From: Lutjanus erythropterus
Taxonomy: Eukaryota; Chordata; Actinopteri; Lutjaniformes; Lutjanidae
Assembly: GCA_020091685.1 (NCBI GenBank)
Contig: CM034605.1
Coordinates: forward strand, 8,549,019 to 8,613,018
Direction of reading: 5' to 3'
Length of the DNA stretch: 64,000 bases
Shown here in pieces: positions 35,718-49,518 of this stretch. A program made the translations under genes and the position numbers. Position 1 is the first letter of the stretch. Each line of letters begins with the position of its first letter. Below the pieces are notes generated by a model, which was not told the DNA's origin, did no database searches, and saw nothing but the letters and a program-made list of their open reading frames with translations.

Positions 35718-38700
35718 ATGGCACGAGGAGAAGGCGCTGAACAGTGCGCGGCGAGTTTACTGTCAGTCAAACCGGTAACTGCTGAGATAAAGACAGTAAA
35801 GGTAAGAGCAAGCTGTTTTATATTTGATTCATTCGGCGTAAAATGAAACAGGTTTATGTCTCAGTCCATGTTTATTCGGGAGCGTAAAAAGGCGCCTAAA
35901 TTGAACGTAACGTTTGAGAAATTGAACTCGTTACTTCCTTTCACCTCACTTGGCGGTTTTGTCCACCTGTTCTCGGGCAGCTGCTTGTCTTGCGAGGCTG
36001 GCATGCCGGCTTTAAAGGGACAATGTCTTCATTAAAGCTGACGTTTTGAAATTTTTGGTTTGAACGTACAGTCTTGTCAAATACATCAGCCTGTAGTGAT
36101 GACAGATGTGCAACTGACGTGTTAACCAGCTACTGTCTGGAGCTGCGAGATGCACGACTCATGATTCATTTGGTTTGAGAGTCTGACATTTAGTATATGT
36201 TCGACAATGATATTTGTAATAAAAAAATAAATAAAAATCCGAAAGCACCCTCTTGGAGAGCTTACAGAGAGACTTCTGAGTGTATTTAACCAGTCTAACA
36301 GCCAAACAGGCATCTGTTTGAGTCAAATGGCCTCTAAATGACTCCCAAATGTTGGTGTTTTATGTGATAAATTGTGACAGCATCGCTTTTTATCTATCTA
36401 CAACCTAAAATACCTCCCACATCAAGTCTCTTCTGCCATCACATTTTTTTTAAAATCAGCAATATGAGGTCTCAAATAGAGCAAAATGTATATACATATA
36501 TAAAATGCTGCTAACAAATTAAAACAACCTGCATTATTTTGTGCTGAAAGAAAAAAAGTTGGCCCATATTGAGCAACATATAACCTGATACTGATATAGC
36601 TGTGATAGGCCAATATCAGGCCGATAATATTCGATAATAGTCGGACTGTAGTCACAACATGGCATTATACATGATGCATTGTTGTGCTCCGGAGATACCC
36701 TGGCCTACATATCATATTTTCTAGATGCTTTTTTGGTACAGACCCCAGAAAAACTTACATTATCGTTATCATCGTCATTCTAAAAAAAAAAAGGGAAAAT
36801 AAAATGCAAAAATGACCATCCCCACTAAAATCATGACTCGTATTGCAATCACGTTTGTCAGAATATTCACAAAGTGTACATAACCTCAGATGTTTCTGAT
36901 GACATTGCAGACTAAACGTTAAATCATTTAATCAAGAAAATAGTCAGATTAATCTATAATGAAACCTATGATGACAGTTCCAGACTTTCTTACACAATTA
37001 GAGAACATGTCTTTACTCTTCTTGTTGCGTGCAAATTTTGAGTCCACAATCTGCAAGTTTCTCCTCACCAGTCGTCAAAGTTCGTCTTCAGACGGGTCCT
37101 TCATGTAGCTTTAGTTCTATTTTTAGTTTAAGATGATATAATTATACCAGCGTGGACTCAGCGTGCTGGAGGACTTGGCGGGAGAGAGAATATTATTCAT
37201 TCCTAATTTCTGAGGAGGCAGCAGTTCGCTCACAACATGAGGTGATGCTGCTTTTGTGTTTGGCGGATGTGAATCAGGCTGTACAGATCCCCCTTGCTGA
37301 CATCATCACACCGTTACAGGTGGTTGGCTGTGCCTGCAGGACGTGAAACTGTCTGCTGACTATTGGCTACTCAGCATGAAATGTCACACTACCACCAACA
37401 TCCTACTGCTGGAGCCAATAGCAGTGCTCGAGTCTATGATGTGGTGTGTGAGAGTGAACTACAGTAACCTCATTGTTTCACACAGCTGTCAGACTGCAGC
37501 GTTGTTGGCCCAGGATTTGCCTCTAATCTGACCTTCTGAGCAGTGGGGTGAGAGAAGTTAGCCAATCTCAGTGCCTCATGGTAACAGGTTGTTTAACACA
37601 GCATCAATTTTGACCAGAGGTTTTTACAAAGGGATGGATGAGGGTGGTTAAAGCTCATGACTACAGGAGAGACATACAGATAATGATGATGTAGCGCACC
37701 GCTGCCCACAACATTTTATCTTAGTTTATAGCTCCTCTGGGAATATGAGCATTTCACTGTTTACAGTCAGATGCGCAAACTAACATGATTACACATCTTT
37801 TCTGTCTTGTGTTCCAGCCAAAGGAGCTAAGAAATCGTCTGTCTGTGTGGAGCAAACTGTGCTATGCCATCGGCGGGGCTCCCTACCAGATCACCGGCAG
37901 CGCTCTGGGCTTCTTCCTCCAGATCTACCTGCTGGATGTGGCTCAGGTGATTGACAAGAGACACAGAAAATGGGGAATGCTATAAGAGTGATATCACTAT
38001 CCTTGTATATAGATCGTTGACTGATTAAAGGGATAGTTTGGATTATTTGAAGTGGGGTTGTTTGAGGTATGATGAGGAACGTGTATTACTTACAGTAGAT
38101 GCTGGTTGACACGCCCCCATTTGAGGAAGTGCAGAAAGGGAAGTGAAGAGGAAGAGGACCATCAGCACAAAAACTAAGCAATGTACTGCTGTGGACAAGG
38201 TCAGCAGCAAAATGTATTTTAGCCACTTAAAAAAAGGGCTACCCCCCAAAAAAATCAGATTTAGCGTGTTTAGAATATCTTCTCTGCTTTACCTTGACAG
38301 ATATCCTCCTAAATATATTTAACCAACCAAATTCAGTTGGCGAAATCAGTAATTTTACCTCACAGTGCATGGGAGTTGCTGGTTTACTGCTGCCTCGATT
38401 GTTAAGTTGGTTTGTGTTATTGTGTGACTTAGGTGTTTTAAAAGGATAGTCTGGATTCACCGAAGTCACACAATAACACAAACAAACAAACCACTTGAGA
38501 CAAAGGTAGACCAGCAACTCCAATATTCCATGAGTTTAAATGACTGATTTCATCTATGGAGTCTGGTTGGTGAGGAGAGAGCGATATTTGGCTTATATAA
38601 CAGTGGTTTTTAGGTCAGCCTTAAGTTGCTAAAATACCATTTGTTGCTAATCTTGTTCACTGTAGTTCATTGCTTAGCTTCTGTGCTGGTGCCCCTCTCT

Positions 38701-41700
38701 GTTTCTCCTAACTGGGGGCACGCTGGCCACCATCTACTGTAGCTAATACACTGACTATCAGTAAGTACCTCATTCAACTCCACTTCAAATAATCTGAACT
38801 ATCCCTTTAAGAAGAAAAGACATTTTGGGTAAGTGGAGGAGCAAATGAAATGGCCTTTTGTTTGTCATCTATTTGTTTATTCTGCTTTTACAACATGGAG
38901 ACTGATTTCATTCTGTTTGTATTTTCCCCCATAGTTACACATACTGATTAGTTTCCAGGCCAAAGCTTGTGTTCGCTCTCCTCACCCTCAGATTACTTTA
39001 ACAGTCTCCAGCAGTAGCCGGTCAAGCGCATTAACCTGGACTCCTGCTGCTTTGTTTTGTTACTCAATTAGCAAATTAGACTTTTCTACTGTACACACTA
39101 GGAACTTAAATAAAGACCATTCAGCTCCAGAGATGAGATCATTAGAGTGTCTTTGAATGCTACTTTGTTCTTAAACAAGTGACACAGTTGTGTCTTTCAC
39201 TGCTGTTGGACTCTGAGAGCTCTAATAACCTCATTGGTGTCATGGCTCTTTTGAATCATTCCCCAGCAGCAGCACTGCCATATGAGGTAGTGTTTGAAAT
39301 CCTCATTGTTTGGTTTCGTGTCTCACCCTTTTTCCACTTTCTCCCTCCAGCTGGATCCCTCCCATGCATCTATCATCCTTTTCGTGGGCCGGGCCTGGGA
39401 CGCTATCACCGACCCCACAGTGGGTTTCCTGGTGAGCCGCAGTAAATGGACCGGCATTGGCCGCATGATGCCGTGGTAGGTGTCTGAATCTCACAGTGGT
39501 CCGTTAATTCAGGAGAGGTTCACAAAGGCAACAGGATATTAAGCTGGAAATGAGTGGATATATGAAATGTGAAGCAAATGTACTGATAAAATCCAGCTCA
39601 TGAGCCATTGGCAGTAACCATGGCAACAGGGTTGAAGTGGCAACTGATGAAGAAGGTGGTAAGGGTGTAAGGATATAGTCTGTATGAAACGGGGTGTAAT
39701 GTGATATGTGCATCAGACATCCCTCTGACTCAAACCTACAATTGTAAACTTTCTAATGCACAAAAAGTATCAAGTGTCAGTTTATCTTCACTTCTTGCTA
39801 GATGCAGATGTGCAGTGGAATCTACCAGCTGTTTTAACTTGAAGTCAAGAGACACATGCTTCGTTTTTTGAATTACCTTGGCATTGTTTTGGAACTAAAT
39901 CAGTACATCCATGTTGACCTGTTTGGCTGCTGGTCATCTCATTCATTTTGAATGGGGGTAGTGCATTTAGGCTTCAGCCCTTCAGCAGACTGCTCCACGG
40001 TCAGCCTGAAATATCTCTGAAACCTGACGCTACTCAGGTGAAGTTCAAGGACCAATGATGATAATCTCCCCAGCTGTGTTCTCGCTTTGTTTATGTTTTT
40101 GTACCCAGCGTCAGTGTCTTTATGCTGCGAAATAGCAAGACCAAGAAACTTCCTTTGGTTTTTGTCCATTTGTTTGAAAGTGGGAGATAAAAAGAGTGAG
40201 AGACTGTGCAGTTGTGGTTGTGCAAGGTAGAGACTGAATAAGGTGTGGCAGCACTGGTGGCAAGAAAGCCTGTGAATCAGATGAATGAAACATTATTTCC
40301 TGATTGTTTCACAACAGTTATGTCATAAGCACAAATAAACACCACTGCACACAGCTGAACAACCCTGCAGCTTATTATTGCAATGTCTGGTTCTGTCTGA
40401 ATTGTCCTTAGCAGTCTTCTTCCTTGCCTTTGTTGGTACATTACTTTGTGCGTTACCTCCACCTGTAGATCAGTAGAAACCATTGACAGGGCTGTATTGC
40501 TACATAGTTTGCATATATTTGTATAGAGATTAGGGCTGATCTAACTTAAAATCTTAAAACCCTCAAAGCTTCTACCATTTCCATGGTAATCAACATCCAA
40601 AGTAGTATTCAGAAAATTTGTTTTTTAATTTTAATTTTTTTTTTTTTGGTCAAAAGACCCGTACATGGAGCTCCTCCGTCACGTTAAATTAGTCTGAAAA
40701 CCCACGCACATAAATACAAGGTGTGTGGACATGACAGGAGCCCACAGAAAAGTATCCTCGCAAGGGAGCATTTCTGCTCCTTGTGCACAAATACACAAGC
40801 TTGACCGTCCTTACACACTGTGGCTGATGTCTCCCCTCCTGTCCTTGTCTCTCATTAGACTCCTAATTATAATATCTCATAGTATATCATTAAATACATT
40901 TGAGGAAATTCTGACTGGAGCTTCAGTACCCCAAAATTGGTACTTGGGACAGCCCATAGAGATTGGCAATATGGATAATAAAATCTGATATTATAGTATA
41001 TATACTATATTCACTATATATATATCACAATAGAGTAAATTGGTAAAATAAATATTTATATATTAAATGACCAGATGGAAATATTTGCTTTTGATTAATC
41101 TGGCAAATTAAATACATTGAGGCCAAAATTCTTTCATTTTCATGAAGCAGTTCTGCTCAGTGCTCAACTTCCATGATTTGAGTTGTCTTCAAAGATCTAA
41201 TAACCAAAGATATTTGAGATCTTTAACTTTGTAAAAGTAAAGCATAGTACACAGTATCAGCAGTCCTATGTATGTGTGAATTTGTTTGACCACGTTAGCC
41301 TTGTGACATGCTGGCGAACAGTCAAGGGTGTCCCCTTACTGCCAAAAGCAGGCTGACACTGGCTTCAGCTCCCTGCAACCCTGAACACATTAGATATGTG
41401 CTTTGATATATTTACAACTTCAACACTGAAAGGCTCAGCAGCATGGAAAATTGGAGGTTGTAAAACTGTTCAATTCACATGGTCTGCTTCGTACAGCTAA
41501 TATGGCCATGAGATGCTGACAGTTGAGCTTAAGGAGGCAGTCAGTTTGTAACAAAAGATGACCTTGACTTTCTGCTCATAGAGTGAAAGGGATGCAGCTT
41601 CTTTTACATGAAGACGGACAGAGAGTGTGAAATATGGCTGCTGGATGCAAACATTTGAGCTCAGAAGCCGTTGCTTAAGGCCATGATACAATTTCCTCTG

Positions 41701-44700
41701 GAACAGATCTAAACCATTTACCGCCATTTTTTCTCACATGATGTCACAGTGATATCTTGAGCATCGTGTGTATTTGAGTCAGACATGCCGGCTGGGCACG
41801 AGCTGCATTTGAGTGGGGAGGGGGAAGGGAAATTTCACCGGCTTCTGCGATTGGTCCAACCCACAACACACCATCAGCTTCAAACACAGGGGTGTGTCTA
41901 TCTTTGTGTGTGTGTGTGTACGTGTATGTGTTTGATTTCCTAGACTGGTTGGGAGGGGGTTACACAGAAGCAGAGAGAGGTTACTCTGTGTCAAGAGGCA
42001 TACTTGGTTGAAATAATGGAGGTCATTGTTTAAAAAAAAAAGGCAACATGTACATGATCTTCTGTAGCCTGTGCAGCTTTTCAAATTGAAGCGAAACAAC
42101 CATCGTTGGATAAAAACCCATAGATGTCTTTTTATGTCCTCACTTATCCTTCCTATTTCTACCGAAAAAGATTTACATAAAGATTTTGTGACGGGACAGG
42201 AGACTAGAATGAGGCATTTTGCTTTGTCTGTATATGGAAAATGTTTTATTTGAAATACGGTAACATTTTTTTGTTGTAAATTGACCTTGTGTGCCTTACT
42301 GACAAATGTGACACATAAAGAATGTGTACTTTAATCAGCCATGTCAGTGTGTGAAACTGTCGCAACCTGGCCTCTATTTCCAGATAAATTAGCTCTCATT
42401 AACCTAATTCACTCAGACATTATCAGGGAATCAGGAGGTACTTTCTTTCTTATTTCCCACGTGTGTCGCTGAGGTGGGGGGTGGGGGGTTTCATATGACC
42501 ATGTGAGTACAGAAGTGTCACGTTCAATAAAGAAACATCTCTCTGTGTGCATTGATATGGCCCTTGGGGAGATTCGGTACTTATCTCTCTTGCATGACAG
42601 CTCAAAAACAAAAATTTGAGGCAAAAATATTGATTCTAGATGCTAGATTTGCTGTCATTTTACAGCACTGCAGGAGGGTTAATTCAGAGAGTGCTGCGCT
42701 AAAATTTAAAGGGCCAGTGTGTAGGATTTACAGGGATTTATTAGCTGAATATGGCGGAAATTGAATTAATATTCATAAGTATACTTTCATTAGTGTATAA
42801 TCACCTTAAAATGAAAATTAGAAAGACTTTTCCATTATGAATTTTGGCCATGCCATGCATATTGAATCTCTGTAGTTTGAGGTTTAGTTTATCTACTGTG
42901 TCCCTTTTTGTAGTTTCAGGATTCTGCTTTATATTACTGTGTTTGATGTTCATCTACATCCGGACAGGAATGGTGTTAAATTGCCAATAAGAGACATATA
43001 GTTTCCTGTTGGCACATAAACATCTTGTAATGTTTGTCTTCAAACTCATAACTGTAGCGGCTTGTCCAAAAGAAAAAGTTTTAACTAGACTGTTTCTGTG
43101 TAAACACAAGTTTCTGAAGTGGCACCAGCTTTTCCGACTGGAGTCAGCCAGAGGGCATATAAAGCTGAGGAGGAGGCTGTTGAGACTTAGTGGGGGTGAG
43201 AGCGAGGTGGGCCAGAGTGGCCTCACTGCTGGGCCAGCCCGCCCTCGTCTCACTGTGCGGCCCAGACTGAGCCCTTTCTCCACACACAAGCTCTAACAAG
43301 GCGGGATTAGGGGGATTATTCACAAAGCGGCATGAGAGAGTAAAAAAGACTGCGAGGGAGGAAAAATGAAAAGGGGGGTAAACCTACAGTAACAGTTGGC
43401 AGATTTCATTAAACCAACTGTAAACCAGCAGGAAACAGACAGACAGGCTGGCTAACCCTTACCCTAACCCTCATGATGGCCAGTGTCAAGACCAACCACA
43501 AATGACATTATAATACAATGTTAAAACATAAAGCTAAACAGTTTCTTTAAGTCTGATAATGTCAAGTTGCTACCATCTTTTTAAAGTTGCCTTCATCATG
43601 CTGTCCTCTAACAATCCCCTTCCCACTTCCCAGGATCCTTTTCTCTACTCCGTTTGCGGTGCTGACGTACTTCCTAATCTGGTACGTGCCTCCATTTGAA
43701 GAAGGGAAGGTCATCTGGTACCTTATCTTCTACTGCCTTTTCCAGTCAATGCAGACGGTTAGTATGTCATGATGACTCTCCACAGTTCTCCACAGTTATC
43801 TCTCGGTACCAGTGTGTGTGTACACACAGCTGACTGTGTGTTTGTGTATGTTTGTAGTGCTTCCATGTGCCATATTCAGCCCTCACCATGTTCATCAGCA
43901 ACGACCAGAAAGAGAGAGACTCTGCCACTGCTTATCGTATGATGGTGGAGGTGCTGGGTACAGTCCTGGGCACCGCAATCCAGGGGCAGATAGTAGGTGG
44001 TGCCCCTGAATGTCCCACCGAGCCTGAAGTCATCGACAGCAGAAACTCAACCAAAATCAACATGTCCAATGCTACACTGGAAGAGACCGTGAGTCTTTTG
44101 TATTGTGCCAGATAATATATATTTACAGATATTTAAATCAGTGTTTGCATTAATGTTAGTCAAAGCTAATGCTGTCTTTTCTGTCCTCAGAAACAAGCTT
44201 ACTTGATTGCGTCAGGGGTCATCTGCATCATCTACGTCCTCTGTGCCACAGTCTTGTTTTTGGGTGTGAAGGAACACCAAGGTATGAATCCACAAATTAA
44301 GAAGGGAAGTTGTCATTTGTCCAGTGCCAGTGTGGAGTATTTATATAAAGCAGAAGTGTGGACTGAAGACACATAAATTGGACTTGAATCAAACTTGAGT
44401 AATGAATCTGAGGAGTTTGGAAATGAAATTATGTTATAAAATCATGTGCTGCTGCAATTAAAGTCTTAAAATAACCTTATTTATACAGCACCATTAAAAA
44501 CAGTGCAATATAATGACGGAAAGTCAACCAGTAAGACCTAAACAAAAGAAAAATAAGCTTATGGTGAAAAAATAGACTAAGGTAAAACACAAAGCAAAAG
44601 ACACAGAACATAATAGTGACAAGATCGAACAATGGCCTTTTAAAAATATCAGTAAAATTAATTCTAAAATGAACAGGGAGCCAATGCAGGGCTGCCAGGA

Positions 44701-47700
44701 CTGGGATGATGTGATATTGTCTGTTAAAATCAGTAAGAAAGAGACCTAGTTCCTGCAGGTCCTGACATTGGATATATTCTCTGAATCAATCCGACAACAG
44801 CCAATCACATTGTGTGAGCAGAAGGGAGAGATGCAGTTGTCAGTGGAGACCAACCGACAGATGATACCTCGTTATCACACTGGAATGTAAAGATAAAAAA
44901 AAAAAAAACAGATGGCAACAGGCAGAACTTTTGGCAAAAAAGTGATTGTGATTGTGTCATAAGAATAACATACAAAGGCACATCTGATCATTTTGCTTGT
45001 AAATTTAGCACACTTTTGAAAATGTCAAAAATGTATTAAGTATGTCGACAGCTGTGTAATGACTTGTTGAACGCAAAATTCTTTGATTTAATTCAGGAGT
45101 TAGTTGCTAAGATTTGAGACTGACTGGCGTCTTACAAAACCATGTCTTTGTCCCACCTCTGATATGCAGTTTTTATCAGTTGTCCTTTGAAAAGATTTGG
45201 CCTCCTCCAAAAAAAATGCCAGAATGCGGTGCCACTTTCTGGCAGTCACTCATAGGATGTCTCGTAACATAATGTTTCACCCTCTCTCTCTGTATCATGC
45301 AGTAAATTCCTTTCAGCAAAGATGTTCAGCTATCTTATCTTTGTTCTCTCCTTCTCCATGTTGGATTATAGAGAGCGGACAAAAAAAATCCCGGTCCCTC
45401 AGCTTCGGTCAAGGCCTGTGGCTGGTGATGACTCATGAACCGTACATCAAACTGGTCACCGGCTTCCTCTTCACCTCACTCGCCTTCATGGTAATAACTT
45501 TGTTTTGTTATCGGTCTAATGTTGGGTACAGCAGTTTTCTTTGTATTCATTTGATTAAAGTCACAGTTGAAAGGATAATTCAATATTTTGGGAAATAACT
45601 TCTCACCTATGAAGCTAGCTGGACAAATATATTGGCTGACTCATATTATTGGCCCAATGGTCCTAGCACAGCTATATTGGTATTGATTGGTATGATTTTA
45701 TGTATATTTGGTCCTTTTTGTTAATTAAAGTTGTTCTATTTGTGTTTGTTTTTATTTATAATTATTAATAAGACAAATTAAAGTATACAGTTTCAGTGCC
45801 CTGATGTCATTTTAGATTTTATATACATAAAGAAGGTGCAGTGAGTGGATTATTTTTGCAAAATAAATCAGGGTAATAATGACTTGTTCACTGTACATCT
45901 TGCTTAATACACAGCTATTTACTAAAAAAAACAACACATTTGACACAAAATATTGATTTAAAAAATGATTTCATTGTTCCTTGAGAGTCTATGATCAGGA
46001 ATGTGTACGTAGCAGTGGTTTGTTTTTCATAGCATCGGTCTGTTATTCAGAAATAATAGACCTTCGGATGTTGCATTTGACTATAATTGACTAATCAGAA
46101 TCACAAATTTATTTAACAAAGCTGTGTAATTTATTGCCCAATATGTCTATCTGAATTTTTACTCTCTGATATTGGTATTGGCCTCAAAAGTGCAGCATTG
46201 GTTTGGCTCTGTTAAATCTATAAATTAATTAAGTTTATTTCACAAAATGTCGAACTGCTCTTTTACCTGTGACTGTAGTTTGCATAAAATAACTTGTTCA
46301 TTTGTCTTTACAGCTACTGGAGGGAAACTTTGCCCTTTTCATCACCTACGCGCTCGGTCACAGGAACGACTTCCAGAATATTCTCCTGGTCATCATGGTG
46401 AGTGTTTCTAATTTCCTCTGAAGGACTCTTCACCTCCCTATAAAAGCTCTAATCAGTGTGAGGTCTGGAGGACATCAGGACAATCTGCAGAAGAAAGCCC
46501 TGTTTCACTGTCCTTGTGGCGATAGAGTAAGGTCCCAGTGTTTGTGGGGCTTTTCAGCCTGTACTTGGAGACCTTTCCTCACGCGAGGAGATGCATGCTA
46601 CTGGTGCTGAAAGGGCAGATTTTCAGGGTGAGAGGAGGTGTTGTTTGGGCTCCTGGGAACCTGTCTCCCAGTCACACACTCACATGGTGTTAGCAGGAGA
46701 TGTAGGGGAGAGACAGGCACACAGTGGAGCTTTTGTTGCTCAGGCGATCCCTCACTGCCACCATGGGAACTGCCATCATTGGTTGCACCCTCCTTTCCAT
46801 CTTCCTCGCTACTTTCTGCTCTGGTGCCTTTACCCTCTGAGTAGGAGTGGAAACATTTTTGGGCACAGTGTGCCATAATTGGAGAGGTGGGAGCTGAGTG
46901 AGAGAAAGGGCATATTTTCCGCTGTATTCGCCCACAGTTGATGTTCTTGTTCTTTCTCAGCCTGCTGAGTTGGCTGGCTGTGTGGCCATTTAACACTGGT
47001 TGACCAAGTTTGGCCCAGAGGTCAAGGGTTGTTCCCCCCTGCTGGGTTAAAACAGGACCACACAAAGCATATTGTGGCCTTGATCCCTTGACCTCCTCCT
47101 GCAGTGGTCACTTTAGTCTATCCGGTTCCCACATTTTTCACAATGAAGCCACGTTAGAATTGTGATTGATTTCAGTGAAGAATTAGTTACTTTTGGAAAT
47201 GACCATTTCACACAGTTACTTTAATTGTTAATTATAACAAATGATTATTCTGTAAGTACTTAGGTTTCAGCCAGGATTTTAGACATATTGAGAACTTATG
47301 GTGCTTAGGGCTTTGTATTGGCATGGGTTAAAATTCATTATACTGCAATATATTGCAATACTGTAAGCAAGATAATATGTTGCTTACTAATATATTTTGT
47401 TAGAGGGGAATATAGGTTTTATGTCATCATGTAAATGTTAAATCAGGCCCCTTATAACAAAGGTGACAGCACAGTTTTTTCCAAATGTGTAATCTATGAC
47501 AATTTAATCTCCACCATAAAAAGAAACAGTAAAACAAAGCAGAGACTCTACAAAGTAAAACAATAACAGGGATTTTATGAGACCATTAACCTGTATTTCA
47601 AACCGAAAGCTAATTTTATAATACCTGATCATTTTATTACCTTTCTTATCTCAAGGAACCACTGTTGCATGTTTGCATATTTATGCAAATGTATGTATGA

Positions 47701-49518
47701 TCTATATTTATATGTGATGTTGTAGCTTGTAGTGTGATGCAGAAGCTTGGAGTCCAACACAAGTATATCTTACCTCACCACAGACTTTTTTTTTCACACT
47801 TGATTTCAACAAAATTCAAGTTAAACACAGTAACAGGTTGCAAAAACCAGACCCAAATGACATACAATCAATATAAAATGTGTATAATTATAGTTAAAAA
47901 AAAAAATAATAATACAATCCACTTAAAGTTAAAAATACAAACAGTGAAAGAAAGAAGCTGGAGTTGTGACCTTTACAGTATGAGCAACAGTTTAAACTTA
48001 ATTTAACTTCCATGATGAATAATCAAACATCGATTAACTGTGTACATCCCTTGTGCTTTTGCAGTTTTGCTAGCTTGTGTAATGATATTTAATGAAACTA
48101 AAATACTGATAATTCTATGTCATATTTTTTCCAGCTATCTGGGACTCTAACCATCCCACTGTGGCAGTGGTTTCTCACCAGGTTTGGGAAGAAGAGGGCA
48201 GTTTATTTTGGCATATCTGTAAGTAAAAAAAAAAAAAAGCAAGGTTGTTTCTGACATTAGTTCAATGATAGAATGGTGCTATGGAATTCCTCACATCTTT
48301 CTGTCTCGGTCTGTAGTGGGCGGTGCCTTTCATGATCCTGATCGTCTCCGTCAAGAGCAACCTGATCATTTCTTACTTGGTCTCAGTGGCAGCAGGTGTG
48401 AGTGTGGCGGCGGCTTTCCTCCTGCCATGGTGAGTTTATCTACAGAACCCGTCACTGGATGTTTGTTGATTGTGTCTTGAGTTTCCTTCTAAATGTTGTG
48501 CTTGTGCTTTCAGGTCAATGCTTCCTGATGTAGTGGATGACTTCAAGGTTAGGAACCCAGACATCCACGGTCACGAAGCCCTCTTCTACTCCTTCTATGT
48601 GTTCTTCATCAAGTTTGCGTCTGGCGTATCCCTGGGCATCTCTACACTCAGTTTGAAGTAAGTGCAGCCATCACATAAATGATTGTCATGTGCATTTGTG
48701 TTTTTATCCTTAAAATTTTGTCAGCGCTCACTTTATGCACGCATGGCAGTGATCTCTAACACTACATAAGAGATTAGAGCTCATCAGTCCAGCGGTCATG
48801 TGGTCAACAATCACATAATCCTTCACCTAACACTCTTGCCAAACTGTACTTGCATCAGCTCAACTTCTCTCCCTCCATCTGCATTTTTGCGCAGATTTGC
48901 CGGCTATCAGACCGGCGCCTGCTTACAACCTGAGGCGGTCAGTTTAACCCTAAAGGTGCTGGTCTCTCCTGTGCCTGTGGTTCTCATCGCTGTGGGACTG
49001 TTGATATTGAAGACCTACCCTATTGATGAGGAGAGGAGGCAGTGCAACCGAAAACAGCTGCAGGACCTGCTGTGAGTGAAAAGTGAAACGCACGCACAAA
49101 CACTTAACGCACGACAACAACAAGGCCGTACCGAATGCCTTTTCGTTTCACATTCCAAGCTTCTTTTGAGGTTTTTGAATGAAGCTTCAAATATCTACAA
49201 CATATATTATGACATCATCACCCTAAAAAAAAAACAACTAACAATAAATCGTCAAAATGCTCAAGATAGACACCTCTTGTGGTGCAGCAGGACTCGTGTG
49301 TGACCACATTAAACAAACCAGTGAGGTGCTAAACTCAGTTGCCCTGAGGTTCATTCAAATGAGATCTTTAAATAAAAACCTGTTTTGCTCTGGTGTTGAC
49401 ATGCATTATTCACCCTGCGTAGACAAGCCAAGTCCTTTGTGTGTGACTCCTGGCTCTTCTCCCCTCCTTTAACAGAGACTCCGAGTCTGAGACCTCAGCA
49501 TTTGGAAGCAGCGTGTAG
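35718..49518 (+). CDS. mfsd2a: Sodium-dependent lysophosphatidylcholine symporter 1 (MFSD2A)
   Basis: Thirteen coding exons, all phases consistent: 35718-35801, 37818-37946, 39351-39475, 43634-43757, 43858-44088, 44191-44281, 45372-45490, 46314-46397, 48135-48218, 48317-48429, 48514-48657, 48895-49071, 49476-49518 (1548 nt, 515 aa; human about 530-543). The start ATG opens MARGEGAE, matching human MAKGEGAE. Family knowledge: a 12-helix MFS transporter that moves LPC-DHA with Na+ at the blood-brain barrier and in liver. Seen here: FVGRAWDAITDP with Asp88 and Asp92, the acidic pair of the cation site; Lys428 in FYVFFIKFASG, the conserved TM11 lysine; and three N-glycosylation sequons at Asn217, 222 and 225 in the large extracellular loop. 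Cys206 in that loop and the Cys in YQTGAC are candidates for the known disulfide. Introns carry several repeat elements. The fish paralogue (mfsd2aa or mfsd2ab) is not resolved. Confidence 0.96.
38028..38815. mobile_element. Inverted-repeat element in mfsd2a intron 2
   Basis: The ends are TTAAAGGGATAGTTTGGATT ATTTGAAG and its inverted partner CTTCAAATAATCTGAACTATCCCTTTAA, with TTAA at each tip. An internal inverted pair (about 38365-38432 with 38461-38530, GTGTTATTGTGTGACTT against AAGTCACACAATAACAC) suggests a palindromic interior. No coding frame. A diverged relative is at 49985-50452. Confidence 0.7.
41300..41400 (+). repeat. Remnant of an L2/SINE-type tail
   Basis: ACATGCTGGCGAACAGTCAA...GGTGTCCCCTTACTGCC... 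and GGCTTCAGCTCCCTGCAACC resemble the 3' tail shared by fish L2-clade LINEs and their SINEs (CTGGCGACCTGTCCAGGGTG...GGCTCCAGC...CGACCCTGAA in the family). It is heavily diverged and about 100 bp. Identified from memory only. Confidence 0.45.
42703..42845 (+). repeat. Truncated fish hAT-like repeat (AGGGCCAGTGTGTAGGATT) in mfsd2a intron 3
   Basis: TTTAAAGGGCCAGTGTGTAG, then AATATTCATAAGTATACTTTC and ATTAGTGTATAATCACCTTAA match the left part of a common teleost repeat I recognise. The right part is missing. A longer relative is at 54300-55060. Confidence 0.55.
44350..45165. repeat. Decayed element in mfsd2a intron 6
   Basis: It begins near GCAGAAGTGTGGACTGAAGA and ends CATGTCTTTGTCCCACCTCTG, ends that pair roughly as terminal inverted repeats of the GTCCCACCTCTG family also seen at 27310-27440. 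It contains AGGGAGCCAATGCAGGGCTG, a string I know from fish repeats. No coding frame. Confidence 0.45.
45600..46215 (-). repeat. Dispersed repeat in mfsd2a intron 7 (copy B, inverted)
   Basis: Inverted partner of the repeat in the mycl intron (20620-21625). It contains the same GTTTCAGTGCCCTGATGTCAT, TTGACACAAAATATTGATTT and CATTGTTCCTTGAGAGTCTA blocks, with ATATTGGTATTGGCC-like sequence at both margins. Confidence 0.6.

Noticed and set aside
43467..43492. ACCCTTACCCTAACCCT, telomere-like text in mfsd2a intron 3
   Set aside because: Only two to three imperfect units, so no interstitial telomere array is supported.
46598..47065. A 155-codon minus-strand frame inside mfsd2a intron 8
   Set aside because: It is antisense within an intron, with other frames open on both strands in the same GC-richer segment and no known domain.
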